A DNA stretch of 64,000 nucleotides from Sphingobium aromaticiconvertens (GTDB lineage Bacteria > Pseudomonadota > Alphaproteobacteria > Sphingomonadales > Sphingomonadaceae), in assembly GCF_037154075.1 (NCBI RefSeq), contig NZ_JBANRJ010000001.1:3343501-3407500 (forward strand). Reading direction: 5' to 3'. A program made the position numbers and the translations under genes. Shown in pieces: positions 7,605-16,940 of this stretch. Position 1 is the stretch's first letter, and the number at the start of each line of letters is the position of its first letter. The notes beneath the pieces were generated by a model. That model made no database searches. It was not told the DNA's origin and worked only from the letters and a program-made list of their open reading frames with translations.

Positions 7605-8954
7605 GTGTCGATCATTACTGTTTGCGAGCGCCGCGAGGCCAAGGGCCTCGATGCGCATGTGCCGCTGATCCTGCGGGACGATGCGCTCTATGATCCCGAT
7701 CTGGATCGCTTCTTTCTCGACCTGCCGCTGTCGGGTGTTCGATCGCGGCACTCGCTTCGCGCCTATGCCTATGATGTCGTAGTCTGGCTTCGCTTTCTCG
7801 ATGCCTGCGGCAAGACCGTGTGGGCCGCGACCCGCGACGATGTAGACGCCTATCACCGTGAGCGACGCCGCGATGAGGCCGATCACCGGATCACAGCGGC
7901 AAGCTGGAACCGCGCCGTCGCCAGCCTCGATCGCCTCTACCGCTGGGGCGAGCAGCAAGGGTGGATCGCCGATGCGCCGTTCAGCCGCCGCGCCGTGTGG
8001 CAACCGGCGCAGGGCGGCGGTCGCGGCATGATCGCGGCGCGCAACGACGCCTATGAACGTGTTGCCAGGCGATCGGATGTTCGGTTCGTCACGATGGACG
8101 ACTATCGCATTTTTCGCGAGGTCGGCCTGCGCGGGCTCACCCCTGACGGCACTGAGCGCCCCGGCGCTCGCGATCGCAACGGGCTGCGCAACGCGCTGTT
8201 CGCCGATCTTCTCGTCACCACCGGCCTGCGCCTCGAAGAGGCGTCGGGCCTGCTCGCTGCCGAGCTCGCGGCGATCGACCGCGAGGACGGCGAGGCCCGA
8301 CAGCTTTGGCTGCCTCTTCCGCCGCCGCTCACCAAGGGCGACCGAGGACGGAGCGTTCTGATCCCGCGTCGGCTGCTTCGTCAGATCGCCGCCTATGTCG
8401 CCGTCGAGCGCGCGGCGGGCGTGGCCAAGTTCGCCGTGCGCGACGGCGCGACCAAGCTCGAACGACCTATCCCTGTTACCCGTGCTGGTCTCGACCGCAT
8501 GCGCGATGTCTGCACCCCGGAGGAACGATGCCGCCTGATCCTGTGCGACGAGGATGGACCGCCCCACGAGCCGGCGGCGCTATGGCTGACCGAGGTCGGG
8601 CAGCCGGTTCGCCCCAACTCGTGGGAGGTGATCTTCACCCGTGCCTGCAACCGGTGCGCAGAGAACGGTTTGCCGCTGTCGATCAGCCCACACCAGCTTC
8701 GCCACACATTCGCAGTTCATATGCTCGCCTTGTTGATCCAGCAGCGACTGCGCGAAGCGGCATTGCCGGCGGGGCCGGCGGAGAGCTATCGGCTGATCCT
8801 CGGCGACCCGCTGCAACAGGTGCAACGCCTGCTCGGCCACGCGAGCCTCACCACCACCTATATCTACCTCGATCATATCGCGACGCGCGCCGATACGGTG
8901 GACGCGGCCGTCGAGGAGCTGCTCGCGCTGCTGCCGGGACCGCAGGGCGCATGA
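7605..8954 (+). CDS. Tyrosine recombinase, first of RIT trio
   Basis: A 449-residue tyrosine recombinase/phage-integrase family protein starting at GTG behind a G-rich ribosome site. The catalytic set is complete: Arg in TTGLRLEEA (about 208), HQLRHTFA (about 362), LGHAS (about 409) and the Tyr nine residues later in TTTYIYL. The N-terminal region carries a SAM-like core-binding domain (LRAYAYDVVVWLRFLDACGK). The next recombinase gene overlaps by four bases (ATGA), a hallmark of RIT elements, where three recombinases act together in transposition. This member has the most canonical active site. Confidence 0.85.
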   Translation: MSIITVCERREAKGLDAHVPLILRDDALYDPDLDRFFLDLPLSGVRSRHSLRAYAYDVVVWLRFLDACGKTVWAATRDDVDAYHRERRRDEADHRITAASWNRAVASLDRLYRWGEQQGWIADAPFSRRAVWQPAQGGGRGMIAARNDAYERVARRSDVRFVTMDDYRIFREVGLRGLTPDGTERPGARDRNGLRNALFADLLVTTGLRLEEASGLLAAELAAIDREDGEARQLWLPLPPPLTKGDRGRSVLIPRRLLRQIAAYVAVERAAGVAKFAVRDGATKLERPIPVTRAGLDRMRDVCTPEERCRLILCDEDGPPHEPAALWLTEVGQPVRPNSWEVIFTRACNRCAENGLPLSISPHQLRHTFAVHMLALLIQQRLREAALPAGPAESYRLILGDPLQQVQRLLGHASLTTTYIYLDHIATRADTVDAAVEELLALLPGPQGA

Positions 8955-10738
8955 GCGGGCATCCCCGCAAGGGCCGGCCTGTCGCTTTCGCGCCGATCAC
9001 GCCGGAGTCCGTGCAGCCCGATCCTGTGCTCGGCCTCAAGTTCACGATCGAGGCACGGCATGGCGGAACGGTCCTGATCGATATGACTGGGCTCGTTCCT
9101 CGCCCACTCGCCATCGCCTTCGCGGGCGCGCTACGTCGGTCAGCGGCGCTCGGCGGCCCCATCGGTGCGGCCAGCGTCATCAAGCAGTATGTAAATGCCT
9201 ACCGCCTGTTCTTCGCCTGGCTTGGCGATGACGCGCTGAACGTGGCTGGCGTCAGCGACCTGCGCGCAGTCCATATCGATGGGTTCGCCTCCGCGCTCGA
9301 ACAGCGCGGGATGGGCGCGATCCACCGGCACATAACGGTCGGCAAGATCATCAACACATTGCGCGCGATCGAGGCAGACCGGCCCGATCGGATCGCGTCC
9401 GACCTGCATGAGCGGCTGCGCTACACGCTGGCCACATCGGCGGGCCGCTCGACCCCGCGCGATGCTTATAGCCCCTTCGTCGCCCGCGCGTTGCGCGACG
9501 CCGCGAGGACCGATGTCGAAGCGATGTTCCGCCGTCTCGGCGCCGACGACCGGACCGATGAGGGCGACCCGGTCATCGCCAGCGCGCGCGCCGATGTCGA
9601 AGCGATCATCGCGCGGCAGGGCTTTATCGTCGCAGACCAGCCCGCGCTGAAGAGCCTCTATTTCATGCGCATGCGGCGCGCATTGCCGATCAGCACGCTC
9701 ATCGACGACCTGCATGGCCGCCATCACCTGCTTGCGCGCGATCTGCCGGCGCTGCTCGTGTTGCTCACGCTCGATACCGGCCTCGAGCCCGAGTGCCTGA
9801 AGACGCTGACCGTGGATTGTCTCACCAACCCCCATGCCGGCACGGTGGAGCTGCGCTATCTCAAGCGCCGCGCTCGCGGCGCCGAGCATAAGAGCATGCG
9901 CGTCCGCGACGGCGGTGGTGGCACGCCTGGCGGTCTTATTCGTCGCCTGATCGAGGTCACGGCGACTGCCCGCACGCATCTAAACGACGATCGTATTTGG
10001 GTTTATCACAACGCTGGCGGCCTGCGGGCAGGTATCCGCCACCCGACGGAACGGATCGATGCCTGGGTGGCGCAGAACGATATTGTCGATGACGACGGCA
10101 AGCCGCTCCACCTGCTGCTCTCCCGGCTCCGCAAGACCCACAAGGCGCTATGGTACACCAAGACCGAGGGGCATATGGCCCGCTTCGCGGTCGGCCACTC
10201 GCGCGAGGTAGCGGCGCGCCACTATGCTGATCTGCCGTCGCTCCGGCCCCTGCACGAGACGGCCGTCGCCGACGCCTTCCGCGCAGCGGTCGCCGCCGCG
10301 ATGCCGACCGTGCTTCCGCCCACCGCCGAGCAGGCGTTGCGCAAAGCGCCCGATCAGGCCGAGCCGCTGATGCCGCTGGCTACCGTGGGTCCGTTGCTCG
10401 ACGGCGAACAGGATGTCTGGCTCGCCGCCTGCGCGGGCTTCCATAACAGTCCCTTCGCCGAGGCCGGTTCGCCCTGTGCGCAGCCCTTCTGGGGCTGCCT
10501 TGATTGCCCTAACGCCGTCATCACCGCGCGCAAGCTCCCCGCGATCCTGGCTTTCCTCGTCTTCGTCGAAGAGCAGCGGCTGAGCCTGCCCGCGACCGAC
10601 TGGGCGGCCAAGTTCGGCCGCGTCCATGCCCGCATCACCGCCCAGGTCGTGCCGGCCTTCTCCGATGCCGTCATCGCCGATGCGCGCCGGCAGATGGAGA
10701 GCGAGCGGCTTTATCTGCCGCCGGAGGCACGCGCATGA
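8951..10738 (+). CDS. Tyrosine recombinase, second of RIT trio (degenerate active site)
   Basis: A 595-residue tyrosine-recombinase-like protein. Motif alignment shows Glu where the first catalytic Arg is expected (DTGLEPECLKTL, about 277). The H-x-x-R box reads SRLRKTH, lacking the leading His. The GHS motif and the Tyr nine residues later (HYADL) are kept. The C-terminal tail has a Cys-rich segment, WGCLDCPNAVIT (about 512-523), that is echoed in the third recombinase (RCPNACIT). It overlaps both neighbours by four bases. It may be a structural partner rather than a full catalyst. Confidence 0.8.
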   Translation: MSGHPRKGRPVAFAPITPESVQPDPVLGLKFTIEARHGGTVLIDMTGLVPRPLAIAFAGALRRSAALGGPIGAASVIKQYVNAYRLFFAWLGDDALNVAGVSDLRAVHIDGFASALEQRGMGAIHRHITVGKIINTLRAIEADRPDRIASDLHERLRYTLATSAGRSTPRDAYSPFVARALRDAARTDVEAMFRRLGADDRTDEGDPVIASARADVEAIIARQGFIVADQPALKSLYFMRMRRALPISTLIDDLHGRHHLLARDLPALLVLLTLDTGLEPECLKTLTVDCLTNPHAGTVELRYLKRRARGAEHKSMRVRDGGGGTPGGLIRRLIEVTATARTHLNDDRIWVYHNAGGLRAGIRHPTERIDAWVAQNDIVDDDGKPLHLLLSRLRKTHKALWYTKTEGHMARFAVGHSREVAARHYADLPSLRPLHETAVADAFRAAVAAAMPTVLPPTAEQALRKAPDQAEPLMPLATVGPLLDGEQDVWLAACAGFHNSPFAEAGSPCAQPFWGCLDCPNAVITARKLPAILAFLVFVEEQRLSLPATDWAAKFGRVHARITAQVVPAFSDAVIADARRQMESERLYLPPEARA

Positions 10739-12897
10739 CCATACCCGCCCATGCCCAAGAGCCTGCCTTCGACGATCGCCCCGTGCTGGCGAGCGCGCCG
10801 CTCAAGGAGGGCCACGCCCGCGAGGAGCTGTCTCGCGTCGGCGACCCGAGCTGGGATCTCGGTCTCGCCGTATTCCGCGAGAACGCCCGGCGCTGCCACG
10901 TCACCGTGCATTTCGACGTGCTCGAACATGCCGATGTGCAGGCGGCGATGCGCGCCTATCTCTACGCCCGTCTCAACGTCGATCTTCCCGGCTACCGCCC
11001 GAAGCTGCCGCCGGCGAGCATTCGCCAGGCATTCAACCGTGCCCGCCGGTTCTTCGCTTTCGCCCGTGAGCGGCTCGGACGGCTCGACGTTTCCCGTATC
11101 GATCAGGCATTGGTCGATGCCTATGCCCGGCACCTTCGTGCCGATCCGGCCCGGCGACCCGTCATCGTCGGCCACCTCCTCGAAGTGGTCCCCGATCTCT
11201 ATCACTATCGTGACCACCTCGCTGGCGGAGGCCTTGCATTCGAGCCCTGGGCCGGACAGGCGCCCGCCCGCGTCGCGGGCTACCGGCATGTCCGGGAGAA
11301 CCGCACGCCGCGGTTCCCGGAAGAGGTCATCGCCGCGCTGCTCGCATGGTCGTTGCGCTACGTCACCGTCTTCGCTGACGACATTCTCGCAGCCCGTCGC
11401 GAGCTTGATCGGCTCGAAGCGCGCCGGGATCGTCTCGTCGCCGCCGACTCCGGCCTCCCGGACGCTGATCGCCGGCAACGTCGCCGCACCCGCCTGAAGG
11501 CCTATTTCGGTCGCCGACGCCGCGAGGGGCGCGGCGCACCGATCTGGGGCACCGCTCATAACGGCAAGCTGCGCGTCGACCCCAACACCGGCGCCGTGAC
11601 CCCACCGATCAACGCCCATCTCCTGCATCTCCATGCCGGGATCGACGTGCAGGCCGAGCCAGGCGCGCATCTCCTGCTGACCGGCGGTGAAGCGAGGTTG
11701 ATCGACGCAGTGGCGGCCGAGCTGGGGGTAGAGGTCGGCGGCATGGACACGCCGATCTCGATCGATCCCGAGAGCGGTCGGCCATGGCGCGAGCGCTTCG
11801 ACGCGAAGACTCTCGCACACGAGGAACGGGTGCTCCAGGCCGCCGCCTATATCGTGTGCGCCTACCTGACCGGCATGCGCGACTGCGAGGTGCAGGCGAT
11901 GCGGCGCGGGTGTCTCTCTATCGCGCGCAGTGAGGACGGCCTGATCGAGCGGCATCGCATCCGATCGACCATCTACAAGCGCCGGGCGGCCGTGGGCGAG
12001 GCGGCGAGCTGGGTGACGATCGAGCCGGTCGCCGATGCGATCACGGTGCTCGAACGCCTGTCGGCAGGACCGGCGCGCGCCAGCGGCAGCGATACGCTCT
12101 GGCCGGTGCTGCGCGCGAGCGCCGTCTCCAAGACGCATCTGTCGAGCGAGGTGGTCCGTCAGCTCAACACCTTCCGCGATCACCTCAACACCGCCTTCGG
12201 CAGCCCCGATATGCCGGTCATCCCGCCCGGTCCCGATGGCAAGCCGTGGCGCATCACGACGCGGCAGTTCCGGCGCACGATCGCGTGGCACATCGCCAAC
12301 CGTCCGTTCGGCACCATCGCCGGCATGATCCAGTACAAGCACGCCTCGGTCGCCGCGTTCGAAGGCTATGCCGGGACCAGCGCTTCGGGGTTTCGCGCCG
12401 AGGTCGAGGCGCAGCGCCGGCTCGGTCGGACTGATGACCTGCTGGACTATTTCGACCGGCGTCAGGGCGGCGCATCGCTTGGAGGGCCGGCGGGACCGCG
12501 TATCGGGCGGACGCTCGACGATGCCGCCGTTCAACTCGGGCCATTGCCCGCCATGATCGCCGATCGCGCCCGCCTGCGCGTCATGCTCGCCAGCGTCGCG
12601 CGCACCTTCCATGTCGGCCCGCTCGCGGATTGCTTCTTCGATCCCGCGACCGCGCTCTGCCTCAAGCGCGTGACGACCCCCGATCCCGCGCAGCCACTCA
12701 CCGCCCTGTGCGAGCCGACCCGCTGTCCCAACGCCTGCATCACCGTCCGCCACAGGCCGGCCTGGGAACGCGCGGCGGCCGATGCCAGGGCGCATCTACG
12801 CGAACGGCGCATCTCCGATCTCCAGCGTCAAGCTCTCCAGCGCGAGCTCGATCGCCTGACCGCGGTGATTGCCGGGATCGATCCTCCCGCGCCGTAG
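10735..12897 (+). CDS. Tyrosine recombinase, third of RIT trio
   Basis: A 720-residue protein, the largest of the trio. The first catalytic Arg is present (LTGMRDCEV, about 380). Box II reads TRQFRRTIAWH, with Arg at the usual His position. KHASVAAFEGYAG supplies the His and Tyr. The C-terminus contains RCPNACITVRHRP (about 663-675), shared with the second recombinase. It follows the second gene with an ATGA overlap. The three are expected to function as one complex; the family is known, but the division of labour is not. Confidence 0.8.
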   Translation: MTIPAHAQEPAFDDRPVLASAPLKEGHAREELSRVGDPSWDLGLAVFRENARRCHVTVHFDVLEHADVQAAMRAYLYARLNVDLPGYRPKLPPASIRQAFNRARRFFAFARERLGRLDVSRIDQALVDAYARHLRADPARRPVIVGHLLEVVPDLYHYRDHLAGGGLAFEPWAGQAPARVAGYRHVRENRTPRFPEEVIAALLAWSLRYVTVFADDILAARRELDRLEARRDRLVAADSGLPDADRRQRRRTRLKAYFGRRRREGRGAPIWGTAHNGKLRVDPNTGAVTPPINAHLLHLHAGIDVQAEPGAHLLLTGGEARLIDAVAAELGVEVGGMDTPISIDPESGRPWRERFDAKTLAHEERVLQAAAYIVCAYLTGMRDCEVQAMRRGCLSIARSEDGLIERHRIRSTIYKRRAAVGEAASWVTIEPVADAITVLERLSAGPARASGSDTLWPVLRASAVSKTHLSSEVVRQLNTFRDHLNTAFGSPDMPVIPPGPDGKPWRITTRQFRRTIAWHIANRPFGTIAGMIQYKHASVAAFEGYAGTSASGFRAEVEAQRRLGRTDDLLDYFDRRQGGASLGGPAGPRIGRTLDDAAVQLGPLPAMIADRARLRVMLASVARTFHVGPLADCFFDPATALCLKRVTTPDPAQPLTALCEPTRCPNACITVRHRPAWERAAADARAHLRERRISDLQRQALQRELDRLTAVIAGIDPPAP

Positions 12898-13030
12898 ACC
12901 ACCCCGGCTGTTGGCGGAGTCCTGCGCCGGTCGGCGCGCCCGCGCAACGGCTTCGCCGTCCTTCGCTTCGCTGCGGCCCTGACGGGTGCGCGAGCCCCCC
13001 TGTGCCCGGCGCGAACGGGCCTCCGCCGCC

Positions 13031-13043
13031 GGGGATGGTCCCC
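13031..13043 (+). promoter_or_regulatory. GGGGATGGTCCCC hairpin upstream of the second ardC
   Basis: A 13-bp dyad extended by CC/GG to a 7-bp stem (13029-13045), ending 23 bases before the ATG. The same core occurs at 29478-29490 and 30610-30622 at 23 and 22 bases from the start codon, with different but still paired flanking bases. Confidence 0.6.
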
Positions 13044-13066
13044 GGCGCGAGAACGGAGAACAGATC

Positions 13067-13933
13067 ATGTCAGCCTCACCACGCTCAGACGTCTACGCTC
13101 GCGTCACGCAAGCGATCGTCGACGCCATCGAAGCCGGCACCGGCACCTGGCGCATGCCGTGGCATCATTCCGGCGCCGACGTCACCCGCCCGACCAACGT
13201 CGCCAGCGGCAAGCCCTATCGCGGCATAAATACGGTCTCGCTCTGGGCGGCCGCCTATGGCAGCGGCTATGCGAGCGGGGTCTGGGGCACCTATCGCCAG
13301 TGGCAGGCGCTCGGCGCGCAGGTCCGCAAGGGCGAGCACGCCAGCCTCGGCGTCCTCTGGAAGGAGTTTCGCGCGAAGGGTGACGAAGCCAGCGACGATG
13401 ATGGCGACCACCGACGGCTTTTCGCCAAGGCGTTCAGCCTGTTCAACGCCGATCAGATCGATGGCTATGCGCCCGAACCGGGGCCGGTCCTGCCCGAGAG
13501 CGAACGCCTCGCCGCCGCCGAAGCCTTCATCGCCGCGCTCGGCATCGATACCGTCTACGGCTCGGCCAGCGCCTATTATCACATCGCCGAAGACCGCATC
13601 CACATGCCGGATTTCAGCGCCTTCCACGACGCCCACGGCTTCTACGCCACCCATATTCACGAGGCAGCTCATGCCAGTGGCGCAGCCCATCGGCTCGACC
13701 GGGGTTTCAGCACCAAGTGGACCAAGCACGCGCTCGCCATGGAGGAAGCGACCGCCGAGCTGACCGCATCGTTCCTGCTCGCCGATCTCGGGATCGCGCA
13801 CGAACCGCGACCCGATCACGCGGCCTACATCGCCTCCTGGCTGCAACTGCTCAAGGACGAGCCCCGGGCGATCTTCACCGCGGCGAGCAAGGCGCAGGCG
13901 GCGGCCGACTGGATGCACACCCGGCAGCCATGA
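13067..13933 (+). CDS. ardC: ArdC antirestriction protein, complete second copy
   Basis: A complete 288-residue ArdC-family protein. The N-terminal ssDNA-binding domain (DVYARVTQAIVDAIEAGTGTW...YRGINTVSLW) is followed by a zincin-like metallopeptidase domain with HEAAH at about 198-202 and AHRLDRGFS. The C-terminal helices (EEATAELTASFLLADLGI...AAYIASWLQLLKDEPRAIF) are those missing from the interrupted copy. Ribosome site GGAGA precedes the chosen start. It lies inside the insertion that broke the first ardC, so the element may compensate for the damage. It is diverged from the first copy and is not a recent duplicate. Confidence 0.88.
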   Translation: MSASPRSDVYARVTQAIVDAIEAGTGTWRMPWHHSGADVTRPTNVASGKPYRGINTVSLWAAAYGSGYASGVWGTYRQWQALGAQVRKGEHASLGVLWKEFRAKGDEASDDDGDHRRLFAKAFSLFNADQIDGYAPEPGPVLPESERLAAAEAFIAALGIDTVYGSASAYYHIAEDRIHMPDFSAFHDAHGFYATHIHEAAHASGAAHRLDRGFSTKWTKHALAMEEATAELTASFLLADLGIAHEPRPDHAAYIASWLQLLKDEPRAIFTAASKAQAAADWMHTRQP

Positions 13934-14307
13934 TCCAGCAGCGACCAACGCTGAGCGGCCGATCCCTCGCGGGCTCGGCCGCTTCGTCGCGCATGGCGAT
14001 GCGCGGGCTTCGCCCGCTCACCAGCGGACGCCGCTGGCGCGGCGGCGCTGATTTTTCGGGCTCCCTCGATGCGGGTCTGGTCGGCGCTCCCTGCTAGGCC
14101 CGCCACGGCGCGCCGCAAGCCCGGCTTCGCCGAGCTGCTCCATTTCATTTCGCCCCTCCGGGTGCGGCCCGCCGCTTGCGCGGGCCTCTCCGGTCGTTCT
14201 CGCCGCCCACCCCCGCCTCGGGGGAGCCATGGGGTTTTTGGGCAGTGCTCGAGGCACCGATGGTTTTCACCTTCCAACCGCCATTTTTCGCTGGACTGTC
14301 AGGATAT
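13934..14307. other. GC-rich non-coding stretch at the right end of the insertion
   Basis: No gene is supported. It contains GC-rich inverted segments such as GCGGGCTTCGCCCGC near 14002-14016 and ends in the terminal repeat at 14293-14306. Confidence 0.5.
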
Positions 14308-14541
14308 GTGGCCGAGATGGCCGGCGCCTTCGTCTGCGCCGCGCTCGGCATCGTGCCGACCGTCCGGCACGCCGATTACCTCGGCTCCTGGCTGGACATC
14401 ATCCGCGAGGATAATCGCGCCATCGTCCGCGCCGCGAGCGCCGCCTCGAAAGCCGCAAACTTCCTGCTCGATTTCCGAGGCGAGGCCGCCACGGATCAGC
14501 CCGATACAGGCGATCCAGCGACGTGGCGGGCGGCGGCATGA
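14308..14541 (+). pseudogene. ardC: ArdC, interrupted 3' part
   Basis: In frame from GTG at 14308 the sequence reads VAEMAGAFVCAALGIVP followed by a SWLD..REDNRAIVRAAS pattern, the conserved C-terminal helices of ArdC. It joins exactly to the 5' part that ends REELVA at 7408. No start codon or ribosome site of its own is evident, although the open frame continues upstream into element DNA to about 14176. Confidence 0.8.
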
Positions 14542-14614
14542 TGCGCTTGTCCCTCCAGCGCTGTTGCCTGGGGCCAGGCCGCAGGGAGAGTGAGGGGATG
14601 GCCTTCGGCTTTGT

Positions 14615-14655
14615 GACGGGCTTGCAGCCGAGAGAGAGTCTCCCGGCGGCCCGTC
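14615..14655 (+). promoter_or_regulatory. Structured leader hairpin before parB
   Basis: GACGGGC (14615-14621) pairs with GCCCGTC (14649-14655), with an inner GCCG/CGGC stem around an AGAGAGAG loop. It is the counterpart of the ardC leader at 6621-6663; the last stem pair changes from T-A to C-G between the two. Confidence 0.5.
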
Positions 14656-14669
14656 ATGGAGTAACCGAC

Positions 14670-16832
14670 ATGGCAAAAACTGCCCCCAAGATCATCCTCA
14701 GCGGCGCGCGGGACATCCCGCTCGATCTGATCGACCTGTCCCAGTCCAATGTCCGGCGCGTGAAGGCCGGCGTCTCGATCGAGGCGCTTGCCGACGACAT
14801 CGCCCGACGTGGCCTCCTGCAAAGCCTGAACCTGCGGCCGACCCTCGATGGCGAAGGCCAGGAGACCGGCCGGTTCCATCTGCCGGCCGGCGGCCGGCGC
14901 TTTCGCGCGCTGGAACTGTTGGTGAAGCGCAAGCGGCTGGCGAAGAACGCCCCGGTGCCCTGCATCGTCAAGGATGCCCACGATCCGATCTCGGAGGAGG
15001 AGGATTCGCTCGCCGAGAATACGCATCGCGAGCAGCTGCATCCGCTCGATCAGTTTCGCGGCATGAAGCGGCTCATCGACCAGGGCGACGATATCGAAAC
15101 GATCGCCGCCACCTTCATGACCACGCCCGCCGTAGTGCGCCAGCGCCTGAAGCTGGCGTCGGTGTCGCCCGCGCTGCACGAGATCTATGCCGAGGACGGC
15201 ATGACCCTCGATCAGCTCATGGCCTTCTCGGTCAGTGAGGACCATGCCCGCCAGGAACAGGTGTGGGAGTTGCTCGCCCATAGCTGGAACAAGGAACCCT
15301 CGTTCATCCGGTCCAAACTGACCGAGAACACGGTGCGCGTCTCCGACAAGCGGGCGCTGTTCGTGGGGATCGACGCCTATACCGAGGCGGGCGGGTGCGT
15401 GCTGCGTGACCTGTTCACGGCCGACGATGGCGGCTGGCTCCAGGACGCCGCGCTGCTCGACACGCTGGTCGCCGCGAAGCTTCAGGCCGAGGCCGAACGG
15501 ATCGGCGGCGAAGGCTGGAAGTGGGTCACGGCGGCCGTGGACCTGCCTTATGGTCATCTCAACAGCCTGCGCGAGATCGACAGCGATCCGGCGGCGCTCA
15601 CCGATGCGGAATCGGCGCGGGCCGAAGCGCTAACGGCCGAGGGCAACGCCATCGAGGCGGAATATGAGGACGTCGAGGAACTGCCGGAGGAAGTGGCGGC
15701 GCGGATCGAAGCGATCGATGTTGAACTGGCGGGCCTGATCGAGCGGCCGAGAACCTATGATCCACGGGAAATGGGCATCGCCGGCGCCTTCGTCAGCCTC
15801 GACACCGACGGGTCGCTCTATATCGAACGCGGCTGGGTCCGCGCCGAGGACGAACCACAGGTCGAGGCCGAACCGGGCCATGATGGGGCCGAAGGCGATC
15901 AGTCCGCCGATCCGATCGGTCCGCAGCAGCCGGCCGCATCGGCGCGATCCATCGTCGTCACCGTGGCTGGCGGCGCGGCGGACGAACCGGATGACGATGA
16001 CGAACAGATCATCAAGCCGCTGCCCGATCGTTTGGTGTCGGAACTGACCGCGCATCGCACGCTTGCCTTGCAGGATGCGTTCGCCGCCAGTCCGTCGACG
16101 GCCTTCGCCGCCGTGCTGCACGCTATGGTGTTGTCCGCCTTCTATTCCGGGCGCACCGAATCCTGTCTCGGCGTCTCGGTGCAGCGCACCAGCTTCCCGA
16201 ACCAGGCGCCAGGCATGAAGGACAGCCCTTCGGCCCGGTCGATCGCGGCGCGGCATGAGGCCTGGGAGAAGCGGCTGCCCGATTCCGACAAGGCCTTGTG
16301 GGACGCGCTGATGCTGCTCGACGGCGGCGATCAGGCGGCGCTGTTCGCGCATTGCGCCTCGTTCGGGGTCAACGCCCTATGGGAGCCAACCAGCCGCTAT
16401 GACGGGCGCGTCTCGGCGCATGGCGTCGAACGGCGGCTTGCGCACAGTCATGTGCTGGCGCGTGCGGTCGGGCTCGACATGGTGGCGGCGGGCTGGAAGC
16501 CGACGGTCGAGAATTATCTCGGCCGGGTCGCCAAGCCGCGCATCCTGATGGCGGTCGCCGAAGCGAAGGACGACCAGACGGCGGGCCTGATCGACCATCT
16601 GAAGAAGGGTGACATGGCCCGCGAAGCCGAGCGCCTGTTGGCCGATGCGGACTGGCTGCCAGAGCCGCTTCGCACCCCGGCGATCGAGGATGCGTTCGAT
16701 CCGGCGGCGGTCGATCAGGACGAAAGCGCCGAGGCCGATGCCGAGGCGCTGCCCGCGTTCCTCGGCGGGGACGACGACGAGGTGACGGCCGAGGACGATC
16801 TGTCCGACGCCTATGCGATCGCGGCGGAATAG
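14670..16832 (+). CDS. Large ParB/Spo0J-family nuclease-like protein
   Basis: A 720-residue protein with a ParB N-terminal (ParB/Srx) domain at about residues 10-130 (IPLDLIDLSQSNVR...GGRRFRALELL...ENTHREQLHPLDQFR) followed by a helix-turn-helix region (IETIAATFMTTPAVVRQRLKLA). The rest is long, acidic and low in known motifs, with a Glu/Asp-rich tail. Typical plasmid ParB is about 300 residues, so this is the enlarged form carried by alphaproteobacterial conjugative elements. No parA is adjacent; the element's ParA is 19 kb away with a different partner. A role in DNA processing or regulation during transfer is possible. Confidence 0.8.
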   Translation: MAKTAPKIILSGARDIPLDLIDLSQSNVRRVKAGVSIEALADDIARRGLLQSLNLRPTLDGEGQETGRFHLPAGGRRFRALELLVKRKRLAKNAPVPCIVKDAHDPISEEEDSLAENTHREQLHPLDQFRGMKRLIDQGDDIETIAATFMTTPAVVRQRLKLASVSPALHEIYAEDGMTLDQLMAFSVSEDHARQEQVWELLAHSWNKEPSFIRSKLTENTVRVSDKRALFVGIDAYTEAGGCVLRDLFTADDGGWLQDAALLDTLVAAKLQAEAERIGGEGWKWVTAAVDLPYGHLNSLREIDSDPAALTDAESARAEALTAEGNAIEAEYEDVEELPEEVAARIEAIDVELAGLIERPRTYDPREMGIAGAFVSLDTDGSLYIERGWVRAEDEPQVEAEPGHDGAEGDQSADPIGPQQPAASARSIVVTVAGGAADEPDDDDEQIIKPLPDRLVSELTAHRTLALQDAFAASPSTAFAAVLHAMVLSAFYSGRTESCLGVSVQRTSFPNQAPGMKDSPSARSIAARHEAWEKRLPDSDKALWDALMLLDGGDQAALFAHCASFGVNALWEPTSRYDGRVSAHGVERRLAHSHVLARAVGLDMVAAGWKPTVENYLGRVAKPRILMAVAEAKDDQTAGLIDHLKKGDMAREAERLLADADWLPEPLRTPAIEDAFDPAAVDQDESAEADAEALPAFLGGDDDEVTAEDDLSDAYAIAAE

Positions 16833-16890
16833 CCGTCCGCGCCGGCGGGGCGGCCCCGGTCGCTCCGCCACCTTTTCCAACACCATTACC

Positions 16891-16925
16891 AGAAGCCCGG
16901 CCACGCGCCGGGCTTCTGCGTTTTT
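16891..16925 (+). terminator. Rho-independent terminator after parB
   Basis: AGAAGCCCGGC / GCCGGGCTTCT (11-bp stem, 5-base loop) followed by GCGTTTTT. Confidence 0.8.
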
Positions 16926-16940
16926 ACGGAGATACGCAAA

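Larger units (their letters stand above)
7409..14307. mobile_element. RIT-carrying insertion within ardC
   Basis: A 6.9-kb insertion separates the two parts of ardC. Its ends form imperfect inverted repeats: TATCTGGACAGTCT at 7410-7423, and on the other strand TATCCTGACAGTCC at 14293-14306 (11 of the first 13 positions match). Host codons GTTGCC on the left and GTGGCC on the right flank it, which may be a short imperfect target duplication or the same codons kept once. It carries three overlapping tyrosine recombinase genes, as in RIT elements, plus a complete second ardC. Exact ends are inferred from where the ArdC protein sequence stops and resumes. Confidence 0.7.

Noticed and set aside
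10711..12795. 694-codon open frame on the minus strand
   Set aside because: Antisense to the third recombinase, low-complexity and without recognisable domains; a GC-skew shadow.
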